DNA of 64,000 nucleotides from Acidobacteriota bacterium. GTDB taxonomy: Bacteria; Acidobacteriota; Terriglobia; Bryobacterales; Bryobacteraceae. Shown one piece after another: positions 8,012 to 16,266 of the stretch. The position numbers were made by a program, and so were the translations under genes. The stretch's first letter is position 1; each line of letters opens with the position of its first letter. The notes under the pieces are model-generated. The model was not told the origin of the DNA, did not search any database, and was given only the letters and a program-made list of their open reading frames with translations. The stretch covers positions 1-64,000 of the forward strand of contig JAFLBB010000006.1 in the NCBI GenBank assembly GCA_017304135.1. Direction: 5' to 3'.

Positions 8012-10255
8012 ATGGCACTTTCACGTCGCAATTTATTCCGTCTTTCGGGCGCCGCTGGCGCCGGGCTCCTTACCTCCGCGCCGCTGAAGGCGTTTGAGGA
8101 ATACTTCCGGCCGGCGTCGGTGAACGCGGCCACGGTGCAGAAGATCACGACCTGTTGCGGGATCTGTTCGCCGGCCTGCGGACTGCAGGCGACGGTGGAA
8201 GATGGCGTGGTGAAGTTCATTGAAGGGCTACCCGGCGACGCGCATGGCGAAGGCCATCTGTGCGGCAAGGGGGCGGCTGGCGCGGGGTTCCTGTACGATC
8301 CCGACCGGTTGAAGTATCCGATGAAGCGGACCAATCCGCGCAAGGGCTTCGATGAAGATCCGGGCTGGGTGCGGATCACATGGCAGGAGGCGCTCGATAC
8401 GATCGCCTCGAAGATGAAGACGACGATTGATGCCTACGGCACAGAGTCGCTACTGTTTGTGACGCTGCCAGCACCTGATCTGTTTGCGCGCTTCATGAAC
8501 GCGATGGGCGTGGTAAACCGTGTGGACCATCGCGACGAGTGTTTCCAGACGGACATGGTGATCCAGAAGTACACCACGGGCGGCAAGACGTGGTGCAACG
8601 ACTTTGAGAACTCGAAGTACATCCTGCTGTTCGGCTGGGACATTGTGGCGAAGAACAAGATCATCTACGCCAACGGAGTGGTAAAGGCGCGTTCGGCGGG
8701 GGCGAAGGTGGTGCATTTTTCGCCGACCTATACGACGACCTCGCGCGTGTCGAGCGAGTATGTGAACATCAAGCCGGGCACGGACCTGGCGGTGGCGCTG
8801 GCGATGATCAACGTCATCCTCACGGAGAACACCTACAACAAGGCGTTTGTCGACCAGTACACGAACTTTGGCGAGCATGAGACAGCGATCCGGGCGCACT
8901 TTGCGCAGTATCCGCCGGAGTGGGCCGAGGGGATTTCGGGCGTTCCAGCGACGACGATCCGGCGCATTGCGCAGGAGTTCGCGGCCTCGGGCGCGTCAAT
9001 TGCTCCGGCGCACAAGAAGACACTCTGCGCCAACTACCGCAACGGCACGCAGATCGTGCATGCGATTTCGATTCTGAACATTTTGGCGGGAACGATCGAC
9101 CGGCAGGGCGGGCGCTATTTCCCGCGCACACACTCGATTCCCGGCGTGGACGCGGTTTATCCGCCTCCGGCTTACCCGGCCAAAAAGGGCCGTCGTGTGG
9201 ACGGGCAGGACAAGCTGCCGTTCGTGGCCGAGTTAGGAACAGGGATGTTCTCGACGTTGGCCGACGGCATGTTGAGCAAATTCCCCGGTGTGATCAAGTT
9301 CGCCTTCTGGAACGCCTACACGATTCTCGCCTTCCCCAATCCGAAAAAGATGGAAGAGGCGATGAAGACGGTGGAGTTCACGGTAGTGATGGACTTCCTG
9401 CCGACCGATACGGTGTCGATGGCAGACATTATGCTGCCTTCGGCCATGTATCTGGAAACCAACGATGCGGTGGCGCGCGATTACAACGCGAAGTATCCGC
9501 AGACGGTGGCGCGGGCGGCAGTGGCGGCTCCGATTTTCGAGACGCGGTCGGCGGGCTATGTGGCGATTGAGCTGGGCAAGCGGTTGTGCCCGGACTATTT
9601 CAAGATCGCCGACGGCTCGTTCATCAATGCCAACACGCTGCTCGATGAGAAGGTGAAGCGGGCCGGGCTAGGCGAGAACTTCGCCGAGTTCAAGGCCAAG
9701 GGTATCGTGGAACGGCAAGCGGCGTTTGTGCCGCGGACGACTTTCGCCACGGGCCATCCGAACGGCAAGTGCCAGATCTATGTACCGCAGTTCGCGGCCA
9801 AGAATGTGGATCCGCTGCCGAAGTATTACGGCAAGCGCGATGAACCGAATCCGGAGTATCCGTACTACTACCTGACATTTATTCCGGGCATCCACAAGCG
9901 CAACACGACGGAGAACAACCGGCTATTGAACGAGATCATGCCGACGAACGCGGCCATCATGAACCCGGCGCTGGCAGGCAAGCTGGGGATCAAGGAAGGG
10001 CAGATGGTGCGGCTGCGCTCACGCGTGGGCGAGATCCAGTTGCCAGCGCATTTGAGCGAAACAGTGCGGCCCGATGCGGTGAACGTGGCGCATGGTTTCG
10101 GCCACCGCTCACGGGCGTTGGGCGCGGCGGGATTGAAGGGTGTGCGTGACGGCGACCTGGTGCCGGATGCGACAATCGAGGATTTCGTTGACAACGGGAA
10201 CTTCGGCGGTTCGTCGTGTATCATGGACGCGGTTTGCGCGATTGATCCCCTGTGA
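8012..10255 (+). CDS. Tat-exported molybdopterin oxidoreductase, catalytic subunit (PhsA/PsrA-like)
   Basis: 747 residues of the DMSO reductase (CISM) superfamily. A Tat signal is visible at the N-terminus (LSRRNLFRLSGAAGAG). The N-terminal [4Fe-4S] motif reads CGICSPAC...HLCGKG. The likely Mo-ligand region is RVDHRDECFQT, with a cysteine as in thiosulfate, polysulfide and tetrathionate reductases; serine- or Asp-ligated enzymes differ. The C-terminal MGD-binding domain includes MNPALAGKLGIKEGQMVRLRSR and VNVAHGFGHRS. The ribosome binding site AGGAGGAA precedes the ATG. The true substrate cannot be decided; thiosulfate or polysulfide is the best guess. It overlaps the chaperone gene by one base (TGATG). 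Confidence 0.9.
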   Translation: MALSRRNLFRLSGAAGAGLLTSAPLKAFEEYFRPASVNAATVQKITTCCGICSPACGLQATVEDGVVKFIEGLPGDAHGEGHLCGKGAAGAGFLYDPDRLKYPMKRTNPRKGFDEDPGWVRITWQEALDTIASKMKTTIDAYGTESLLFVTLPAPDLFARFMNAMGVVNRVDHRDECFQTDMVIQKYTTGGKTWCNDFENSKYILLFGWDIVAKNKIIYANGVVKARSAGAKVVHFSPTYTTTSRVSSEYVNIKPGTDLAVALAMINVILTENTYNKAFVDQYTNFGEHETAIRAHFAQYPPEWAEGISGVPATTIRRIAQEFAASGASIAPAHKKTLCANYRNGTQIVHAISILNILAGTIDRQGGRYFPRTHSIPGVDAVYPPPAYPAKKGRRVDGQDKLPFVAELGTGMFSTLADGMLSKFPGVIKFAFWNAYTILAFPNPKKMEEAMKTVEFTVVMDFLPTDTVSMADIMLPSAMYLETNDAVARDYNAKYPQTVARAAVAAPIFETRSAGYVAIELGKRLCPDYFKIADGSFINANTLLDEKVKRAGLGENFAEFKAKGIVERQAAFVPRTTFATGHPNGKCQIYVPQFAAKNVDPLPKYYGKRDEPNPEYPYYYLTFIPGIHKRNTTENNRLLNEIMPTNAAIMNPALAGKLGIKEGQMVRLRSRVGEIQLPAHLSETVRPDAVNVAHGFGHRSRALGAAGLKGVRDGDLVPDATIEDFVDNGNFGGSSCIMDAVCAIDPL

Positions 10256-10710
10256 TGCCGGACATTGTTGACATAGCCGCTTATTACGCCGGGTTGGGGC
10301 AGGCACTGCTTGCCCCTCCCCCCGGCGACGAGGATGCCGAGCGCGAGTATGTGCGCTTGTTTCTGTCGCCGCAAGGGGCGGTGTGTCCGCCGTGGCAATC
10401 GGTGTACATGGCGCCGGAAGGCGAAACGCCGCGGTTGATGGGCGTGGCTCATCATTCGGCGCTGGGCTGGTTCCGGCGGCATGGGTTTGAACCGGCGGGC
10501 GAGGGCGAGGCGGCCGACCACGCCGGTCTGCTGCTGCTGTTCTTCGCGCGGCTGCTCGATGCCGATGAGCTTCGGGCGACGCTGGAGGCGTTTCGGAAGG
10601 AGCACCTGGAGTGGCTGCCGCGGTTTGCGGCGATCCTGGCGGCCGAAGCGCGCCACGAGCACTATCGCGCGGTGGGCGAGGCACTGCTGGAGCCGGTGGA
10701 AATCGACTAG
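10255..10710 (+). CDS. TorD/DmsD-family molybdoenzyme maturation chaperone
   Basis: 151 all-helical residues with the family marks YVRLFLSPQGAVCPPWQSVY and the ExxDHxGLLLLF motif (EAADHAGLLLLF). TorD-type chaperones bind the Tat signal of the catalytic subunit and keep it back until cofactor insertion is complete. The ATG at 10255 overlaps the stop of the catalytic gene, which implies translational coupling. An in-frame GTG three bases earlier is less likely. Its stop overlaps the convergent TIM-barrel gene by 4 bp. It closes a three-gene operon that lacks a visible membrane-anchor gene. Confidence 0.9.
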   Translation: MPDIVDIAAYYAGLGQALLAPPPGDEDAEREYVRLFLSPQGAVCPPWQSVYMAPEGETPRLMGVAHHSALGWFRRHGFEPAGEGEAADHAGLLLLFFARLLDADELRATLEAFRKEHLEWLPRFAAILAAEARHEHYRAVGEALLEPVEID

Positions 10711-11624
10711 GCGAACGCCTTGCGGAGCACGTCGTAGCTTTTGCGCACGGCCGTAGGCGCTGATTCGTTGCCTTCCATTTCGAGCGAGACCCACCCTTTG
10801 AATCCCGCGCCGCGGAGGATCTTGGCGATGCGCGGGTAATCGAGATCGAGCGAGTACCAGACGCCGCCGCCGTAGTAGGTCTTGGCCTGGACAATGGTGG
10901 CCACCGAGGCGAGCTGGGCAAGGCCGTCGTAGGGATCGCCGGGGTAATTGCCGGTATCGACGTTCACGCCGAGCCAGGGCGAGTTGACGGCCTTGTGGAT
11001 GGCGAGGACGTTTTCCACCTTGGTGGTGAGTCCCCAATGGTTTTCCAGGCAGAGCATCACGCCTTCGCGCTCGCAAGTGGCGAGGCACTTGCCGATGGAC
11101 TCGACGCACCAGTTGATGGCGTCCTGTTCGACGTAGCCCTGGATGGGCGGTTCGTTGCCTTTCACCTTCATGAGGTCGTCAAAGGAGGGGACGGTTTTCC
11201 AGCGGCCTGAGTTGAGGCGGACAGCGGGGATGCCCATGCGGGCGGCCATTTCGACGCAACGTACGGTGTGGGCGATGTGCTTGGCGCGCTCGGCGGCGTC
11301 GGGGAAGACGAAGTCCTGGTGGATGGAGAGCATGGGCAGCGAGAGGCCGCGTTCAAAGGCCATGCGTTTGAGCTTGGCGAGATAGGCGGGCGACTCCTCA
11401 GGCATCTGGCGGTGGAGGATTTCGACACCGTCGAAACCGATGGCGGCGGCCTCTTCGATCACCTTTTCGATAGGGAACTTCTCGCCGCGGAGGTGCCAGT
11501 AGGAATAGGTGGAGACGGCCAGCGGAAGGCGCGGCGAGGACGCCGGCTGGGCCTGCGACGGGGCGGGCAAAAGGGCGGCGCCGAGTGCGGCGGCCGTGGC
11601 TCCGGCCCAACCGCGCCGGCTCAT
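10707..11624 (-). CDS. Exported sugar phosphate isomerase/epimerase-like TIM-barrel protein
   Basis: 305 residues. It begins with a Tat-like signal (MSRRGWAGATAAALGAALL, ending near SQAQ), then a xylose-isomerase-like TIM barrel (AP_endonuc_2 family). Visible barrel motifs are IGFDGVEILHRQMP, VMLCLENHWG, LGVNVDTGNYPGDP and GWVSLEMEGNES, which carry the Glu/Asp/His metal ligands. The start ATG at 11624 lies one base after the stop of the lipoprotein gene (TGAGATG), suggesting coupling. Such exported homologues are common in Acidobacteria and Planctomycetes sugar-use loci; the substrate is unknown. Confidence 0.88.
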   Translation of the reverse strand: MSRRGWAGATAAALGAALLPAPSQAQPASSPRLPLAVSTYSYWHLRGEKFPIEKVIEEAAAIGFDGVEILHRQMPEESPAYLAKLKRMAFERGLSLPMLSIHQDFVFPDAAERAKHIAHTVRCVEMAARMGIPAVRLNSGRWKTVPSFDDLMKVKGNEPPIQGYVEQDAINWCVESIGKCLATCEREGVMLCLENHWGLTTKVENVLAIHKAVNSPWLGVNVDTGNYPGDPYDGLAQLASVATIVQAKTYYGGGVWYSLDLDYPRIAKILRGAGFKGWVSLEMEGNESAPTAVRKSYDVLRKAFA

Positions 11625-11625
11625 C

Positions 11626-12132
11626 TCACTTGTGTGCGAACATCCAGTAGTCTTTTTCATCCAATCCCACTTTCGGACATTTATGGCTTCCGCGTTGGAT
11701 CAACGTGGAGGCCTTCATCTCTGTGCCGCGAACCAGGAGGGCTTGCGCGGACGTACCGCATTCGCCCTTCATCTCTCCCACGATGACATAGACCTGAACA
11801 CCGCCAGCGTCGTCGTAGCGATAGGTTTGCGCGCTTCCTTTATGATCGCGCATGATGGCGCAGGGGCCGGTGAGGCCGAGCTGGACGGGCGCGCGTTCAG
11901 GGCCGAGCCGCGCTTCGCATTCGGCGCCGCGGACGGTGAGGTGGAGTTGGCCTGAGGCGGCGGGGGCGGTCTCGGTGATTGCTGTTGTCGTGATTTCGGC
12001 GGTTTGTGCGGCCGGCTGGGGCGGTGCGGTGGCGGGCCAGGGCGAGTTCCCTGCCCCGCACGCGGTGAGAAGCGTGAGGAACGCGCAGAGCGTGCAGAGT
12101 GCGGCGGGAGAGGCAAGCGACAGGCGCGTCAT
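11626..12132 (-). CDS. Lipoprotein of unknown function, candidate immunity partner of the Tae4-like amidase
   Basis: 168 residues. The signal peptide ends in a lipobox (LLTAC with the cysteine at about 25), so the protein should be membrane-anchored in the periplasm or outer membrane. A Pro/Thr-rich linker follows, then a small domain with four cysteines (in AECEAR, GPCAIM, GECGT and HKCPK) and a terminal KDYWMFAHK. I recognise no family; it does not resemble known Tai4 immunity proteins. It overlaps the amidase gene by 4 bp (ATGA), and periplasmic anchoring would suit an immunity role. That role is inferred only from position and location. Confidence 0.8.
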   Translation of the reverse strand: MTRLSLASPAALCTLCAFLTLLTACGAGNSPWPATAPPQPAAQTAEITTTAITETAPAASGQLHLTVRGAECEARLGPERAPVQLGLTGPCAIMRDHKGSAQTYRYDDAGGVQVYVIVGEMKGECGTSAQALLVRGTEMKASTLIQRGSHKCPKVGLDEKDYWMFAHK

Positions 12133-12614
12133 GACAGTTCCCAGAACCAGACGTCCTTACAGGCGAGGACGTAGTTCACGTCGCCGCTGAGCATGCCGAA
12201 GCCGGTCCAGAGGTCGATGTGATCGCCCTGGTTGCCGCGGCCCCAGAAGTTCAACATGAGCACGACGCCCTTCTTGCCTTGCAGGTTCATCCAGGCGATC
12301 TGGCCGGTGAGGGCATCCTTGCCTTGCCACTTGGTGGGAGGGCCAAAGGCGGTGGGTTTGGCGAGCCACTTGCCAAGCTCCTCGGCGCGCAGGGTGTGGC
12401 CTTGGTTCTTGTGGCCGTGCCAGCATTGGGCCACGCCGGGGATGGAACCGGTGGGGAGCACGCCGGTGGCGCGCAGGGCCACGCCGACGCGGATGGCGCA
12501 TTGGTTTTCAAACGCGGGACTGCCGTCCTTGGCGGTGCAGGGGGCGCGCAGCGTTTTGCTGCGTTCGGGGTCGTACGGGTAGGCCGTACGGAGTGATTCG
12601 AAGCTGACTTTCAT
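12129..12614 (-). CDS. Tae4-family peptidoglycan amidase (type VI secretion effector-like)
   Basis: 161 residues matching the type VI amidase effector 4 family over the full length. The catalytic cysteine lies in ENQCAIRVGVAL (C39) and the catalytic histidine in GDHIDLW (H132). The family signatures HTLRAEELGKWL and C-terminal VWFWELS are present. Tae4 enzymes cleave the D-Glu-mDAP peptide bond of Gram-negative peptidoglycan when delivered to the periplasm. There is no signal peptide, as expected for an injected effector. A strong GGAGG site precedes the ATG. The neighbours are housekeeping-like genes plus the overlapping lipoprotein; no type VI structural gene is in the window. Confidence 0.88.
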   Translation of the reverse strand: MKVSFESLRTAYPYDPERSKTLRAPCTAKDGSPAFENQCAIRVGVALRATGVLPTGSIPGVAQCWHGHKNQGHTLRAEELGKWLAKPTAFGPPTKWQGKDALTGQIAWMNLQGKKGVVLMLNFWGRGNQGDHIDLWTGFGMLSGDVNYVLACKDVWFWELS

Positions 12615-12643
12615 GCTCGGGTCCTCCGTTACCCGAACTCAGC

Positions 12644-13507
12644 TTAGCGGAAGACGCCTTCCCCCATCAATCGTTCCATCGCCTCGTAGAAGCGTTCGTC
12701 GGCGGCGTGCGCCTGCGCTTCGACCCACTGTTCGTCGCTGACACTTCCCCTCCCCGCGGTGAGGGTGCGGGCGTCGGCGCCGACGAGATAGCGCAGGCGC
12801 GGCTCGTTGGTTTCGATGGCGTGTTCGATGGCCTGGGCAACGTCGGCGGGTTGAGTGGGTTTTTCCAGTTGCTTGCCGAAGAGCTTCCAGAGGCGGCGGA
12901 TGGCGGCTTCGTAAGGGGCGTAGGCGGTGAGCGGCGTGGAGGACTTGGCGAAGATGGGCGTGAGGACGACGCCGGGTTCGATGAGGGCTACGCGGATTCC
13001 GAAAGGCGCCACTTCGCTGGCGACGCATTCGGTGATGGCTTCGAGCGCCCACTTGGAGGCGGCATAGTGGCCATGGCCGGCGAGGCAGACGCGGCCGGCG
13101 AGCGAACTGATGTTGACGATGGCGCCGGACCCTTGGGCGCGCATGTGGGGCAGGACGGCCTTCATCATGCGCACGGGGCCGAAGTAGTTGGTCTCGAATG
13201 TGGTGTGGCCGCGGTCGAGCGAGGCTAGCTCGACGGGACCGCCGCCGCCGATGCCGGCGTTGTTCACAAGGGCGTCGATGCGGCCGGCCGAAGCGATCAC
13301 GTCGGCGACACAGGCGGCGACGCTGGCATCGCCGGTGACGTCGACGCGGACGATGTGGAGGCCAAGTTCGGCGGCGGCGGTGGAGAGATCGGTAGCCGTT
13401 TCGGGCGAACGGGCGCCGGCGAAGACGCTCCAGCCGCGTGTGGCGAAGTGGCGCGCGGTGGCCAGGCCGATGCCGGAGCTGCAGCCGGTGATGAGGATGG
13501 TGCGCAT
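12644..13507 (-). CDS. Short-chain dehydrogenase/reductase (SDR)
   Basis: 287 residues of the classical SDR fold. The cofactor motif is TGCSSGIG (residues 8-15), the structural motif NNAG lies near 88, and the active site combines NISSLAG (Ser) with YAASK (Tyr, Lys). The basic residue pattern after the second strand (AGARS) favours NADP(H), though this is weak evidence. The substrate is unknown. The ATG is one base past the M28 peptidase stop (TAGTATG), so the two genes are probably translated together. The Tae4-like gene follows after 29 bp. Confidence 0.92.
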   Translation of the reverse strand: MRTILITGCSSGIGLATARHFATRGWSVFAGARSPETATDLSTAAAELGLHIVRVDVTGDASVAACVADVIASAGRIDALVNNAGIGGGGPVELASLDRGHTTFETNYFGPVRMMKAVLPHMRAQGSGAIVNISSLAGRVCLAGHGHYAASKWALEAITECVASEVAPFGIRVALIEPGVVLTPIFAKSSTPLTAYAPYEAAIRRLWKLFGKQLEKPTQPADVAQAIEHAIETNEPRLRYLVGADARTLTAGRGSVSDEQWVEAQAHAADERFYEAMERLMGEGVFR

Positions 13508-13508
13508 A

Positions 13509-15344
13509 CTAGCGCCTTTGTTCTAGCGTGACGTTGACTTCGACGGGCTTGCCGTCGCGGAGGACCTTCACCTTCACCACGTCGCCGACCTTGCTGCCGC
13601 GCAGGGCATAGGTGAAGTCGTAGAGGTTGCCGATGGTCTTGTCGTCCCAACCGATCATGATGTCGCCGGGTTTGAGTCCGGCTTTTTCGGCGGGTGAGCC
13701 GGCGCGGACGTCGGAGAAGCGGACGCCGGTGGGCGGTTCGGCAAAGTCGGGGATGGAGCCAAAGTAGGGACCGTAGCCTCCTCCGGAAGAGCCGGAACCG
13801 CTGCCCGCGGCATGGGGATTCGCCTTGGGCGGCTCGACCTTGACGTAATGCGGGCGGTCCTCGGAGGCGAGGCGTTCCGTGATGCCGGCTACGGTTTTGA
13901 GAAGCTGCACGGCGGGCTTGGCTTCGATCTTGTCCCAGGTGTCGGAGGGCTTGTGGTAGTCGGCGTGGAGACCGGAGAAGAAGAAGAGCACGGGGACCTG
14001 TTTCGTGGTGAACGAGGTGTGATCGGAGGAGCCGTAGCCGGTGGTGTCGGAGAATTCGAGCTTGAGCGGCGTGGACTTGGCGGCGCTGTCGAGCAGCGTT
14101 TGAAAGGTGGTGCCAGTGCCCGTGCCGCCGATGTAGACCTTGCCGTCGCGGATACGGCCGATCATGTCCATGTTGATCATGGCGACAGCGTCAGTGAGGG
14201 GCAGCAGGGGGTGGTTCACGTAGTGGCTGGAGCCGAGCAGGCCGAGTTCTTCGCCGGAATAGGTCATGAACAGGATGCCGCGCTTCTGTTTCGGCTGGGC
14301 GGCGAAGTAGCGGGCCAGTTCGAGGACTCCGGCGGTGCCGCTGGCGTTGTCGTCGGCGCCGGGATGGGGCGTGCCCGCCAGCGAGGGGGCCATGGAGAAC
14401 TGTTCGCCGAAGCCGAGGTGGTCATAGTGCGCGCCGATGACGATGTACTCGTTCGTTTCACCGGGCAGCAGGCCGATGACGTTGTGGACGATCTTCGTGT
14501 CGCGGCGAAGGTCAGTGACGGTTTTCACTGTAACGGCGGCGGGAAGGGAGAAGCTCTGCGGTTTGAGTCCATCGTCGATGGCTTGCGAGATCTCCTTGAG
14601 CGACTTGCCGGTGCCGGCGAGGAGTTTCTCGGCCTGGTCGGCTTTGATTTGCACGAAGGGGATGCCGGCGTCGCGCGGGCCGACGGTCTTGGCGAAGTTC
14701 TCCAACTCATCGGCGTCAGAGGAGTGGTTGCCCTGGTCGTTGACGAGGATGACGCCGAGGGCGCCGTGCATCTTGGCGTTAACGGCCTTGGAGAAGAACT
14801 GCGAGTGTTCGGTGTAGACCTTGCCCGAGAAGACGCTTTTGTCATCGAACTCCTGCGGCTCGTGGCGGAGCAGGAGGACGAACTTGCCCTTGGCATCGAT
14901 ACCGGAGTAGTCGTCGTAGTTGTACTCCTTGGCGGTGATGCCGTAGCCGGCGAAGACGATGTTGCCTTCGAACGTGCCGCTGGTGGAGAAGTTGAAGGGG
15001 ATGAACTGCGAGTCGGATTTGAGTTTGTTGCGGTCGCCGCCCATGGTGAGTTCGACGGCGTTGTTCTTGCCGAGGCGGGCGTTGGTGGTGACGGGGAATT
15101 CCTGGAGGAACTTCCTGCCGTCGACGGGTTTGAGGCCGAGGCGCTGGAACTGTTTGGCGATATACTGGGCGGCCTTTTCGAGCTCGGGGGTGCCGGTGCC
15201 GCGGCCCTTCAATTCAGGGCTGGCGAGGTAGCGGACGTGGTCGATGTAGGCGGTCTCGTCGGGGGCGGGCTTCAGATCGCGCGCGGGTGGAGCGGCGAAG
15301 GCCGCCGCACAGAGAAGGGCGGCGAGCAGGGCGGCACGCGTCAT
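13509..15344 (-). CDS. Secreted M28-family zinc aminopeptidase with PA and PDZ domains
   Basis: 611 residues. Signal peptide MTRAALLAALLCAAAFA, a PA domain at about 90-260, the M28 catalytic domain at about 285-490, and a PDZ domain at about 520-605 (AGSPAEKAGLKPGDIMIGW). Zinc ligands and catalytic residues are visible as HYDHLG, GADDNASG, YSGEELGLLGS, NMDMIGR and the late histidine in ADYHKPSDTW. It should trim peptides in the periplasm or outside the cell. The PDZ may regulate or target it. It overlaps the upstream DsbA-like gene by 4 bp (ATGA) and is nearly fused to the SDR gene downstream. Confidence 0.95.
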   Translation of the reverse strand: MTRAALLAALLCAAAFAAPPARDLKPAPDETAYIDHVRYLASPELKGRGTGTPELEKAAQYIAKQFQRLGLKPVDGRKFLQEFPVTTNARLGKNNAVELTMGGDRNKLKSDSQFIPFNFSTSGTFEGNIVFAGYGITAKEYNYDDYSGIDAKGKFVLLLRHEPQEFDDKSVFSGKVYTEHSQFFSKAVNAKMHGALGVILVNDQGNHSSDADELENFAKTVGPRDAGIPFVQIKADQAEKLLAGTGKSLKEISQAIDDGLKPQSFSLPAAVTVKTVTDLRRDTKIVHNVIGLLPGETNEYIVIGAHYDHLGFGEQFSMAPSLAGTPHPGADDNASGTAGVLELARYFAAQPKQKRGILFMTYSGEELGLLGSSHYVNHPLLPLTDAVAMINMDMIGRIRDGKVYIGGTGTGTTFQTLLDSAAKSTPLKLEFSDTTGYGSSDHTSFTTKQVPVLFFFSGLHADYHKPSDTWDKIEAKPAVQLLKTVAGITERLASEDRPHYVKVEPPKANPHAAGSGSGSSGGGYGPYFGSIPDFAEPPTGVRFSDVRAGSPAEKAGLKPGDIMIGWDDKTIGNLYDFTYALRGSKVGDVVKVKVLRDGKPVEVNVTLEQRR

Positions 15345-16264
15345 GGTTTCGGACCTCCGAGGAGATTGGGGAGTGTGAGTTCGCAGCAGTGTTCGCCGGC
15401 GTTCTTGGCCGTGGCCTGGTAGCCGATTTCGAATTCAACCACCTGTTTTAGGTTGGGCCACTTGATTGAGAAGTTGATGCGGCGGCCGTTGATGAACATG
15501 GTGGGTGTGGAGTTGACGCCGAGTTCCTTGCCTTCGGCGAGCGTGCGTTCCAGTAGCGCTTCGGTGGCTTTGGAGGACTGGCAGGCGGTGAGCTGGTCGG
15601 CGTCGAGGCCCTTGTCCTTGGCCCAGGCGGCGAACTTACCGCCGAATTCGGCGGCGTTGAGCTTGGGCTGTTCTTCGAAGACCCAGTCGTGATAGTCCCA
15701 GAACTTGAGCGGCTGTTGCTGGAAGACGCAGCGTCCGGCGATGGCGGCGGGCTTGGCCCAGTCGTGGATGGCGGCCAGCGGGTAGTCCTTGAAGTAGACG
15801 CGGACCTGGGTGGGGAAGGCTTGCAGGAGGTTCTCGCGGATCATCTTGGCTTCTTCGCGGCAGTAGCCGCACTGGAAGTCGCTGAAGAGAACAATGACAA
15901 CGGGCGCGCCTGGGGTGCCGAGCGAAGGAGCGAGATCGGGTTTGATCTTGTCGAGTTCGGGCTTGAACGGGTTGCTGGCGATGTCGTAGACCTGGGCGAC
16001 GAGGACCTTGCGGCCATCGTTGGAGACAAGGAACTCGCGGTCTTCGAAGGCGTCGTTGAGCGAGGCGCGGACCTTCACCTGCTTGAAGCCGGGCACGCCG
16101 GTGTCAACGGGGTCACTGATGGTGAGCTGAATGTTGGGCAGGTAGAGAAAGAGGTGGCGCAGGTAGGCCTCGAGCGTGGGTTTGTCCAAGGCCGATTTGG
16201 GCTTCGAGGCCGGGGCCTGGGCAAACAGCGCGGCGGCGAAGAGGAATGCGAGAAGGGCGCGCAT
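15341..16264 (-). CDS. Exported DsbA-like thioredoxin-fold protein
   Basis: 307 residues with a signal peptide (MRALLAFLFAAALFAQ). The N-terminal part, about 20-120, is a DsbC-like or unclassified dimerisation region. The C-terminal part is a DSBA-like thioredoxin fold with the active site FSDFQCGYC and the cis-proline loop NSTPTMFINGRRI. It should form or isomerise disulfides in periplasmic proteins. The start at 16264 is two bases past the stop of the altronate dehydratase family gene; the upstream in-frame codons overlap that gene and do not look like a leader. A cysteine pair near the C-terminus (GEHCCEL) is unusual. Confidence 0.9.
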   Translation of the reverse strand: MRALLAFLFAAALFAQAPASKPKSALDKPTLEAYLRHLFLYLPNIQLTISDPVDTGVPGFKQVKVRASLNDAFEDREFLVSNDGRKVLVAQVYDIASNPFKPELDKIKPDLAPSLGTPGAPVVIVLFSDFQCGYCREEAKMIRENLLQAFPTQVRVYFKDYPLAAIHDWAKPAAIAGRCVFQQQPLKFWDYHDWVFEEQPKLNAAEFGGKFAAWAKDKGLDADQLTACQSSKATEALLERTLAEGKELGVNSTPTMFINGRRINFSIKWPNLKQVVEFEIGYQATAKNAGEHCCELTLPNLLGGPKP

Positions 16265-16266
16265 GG

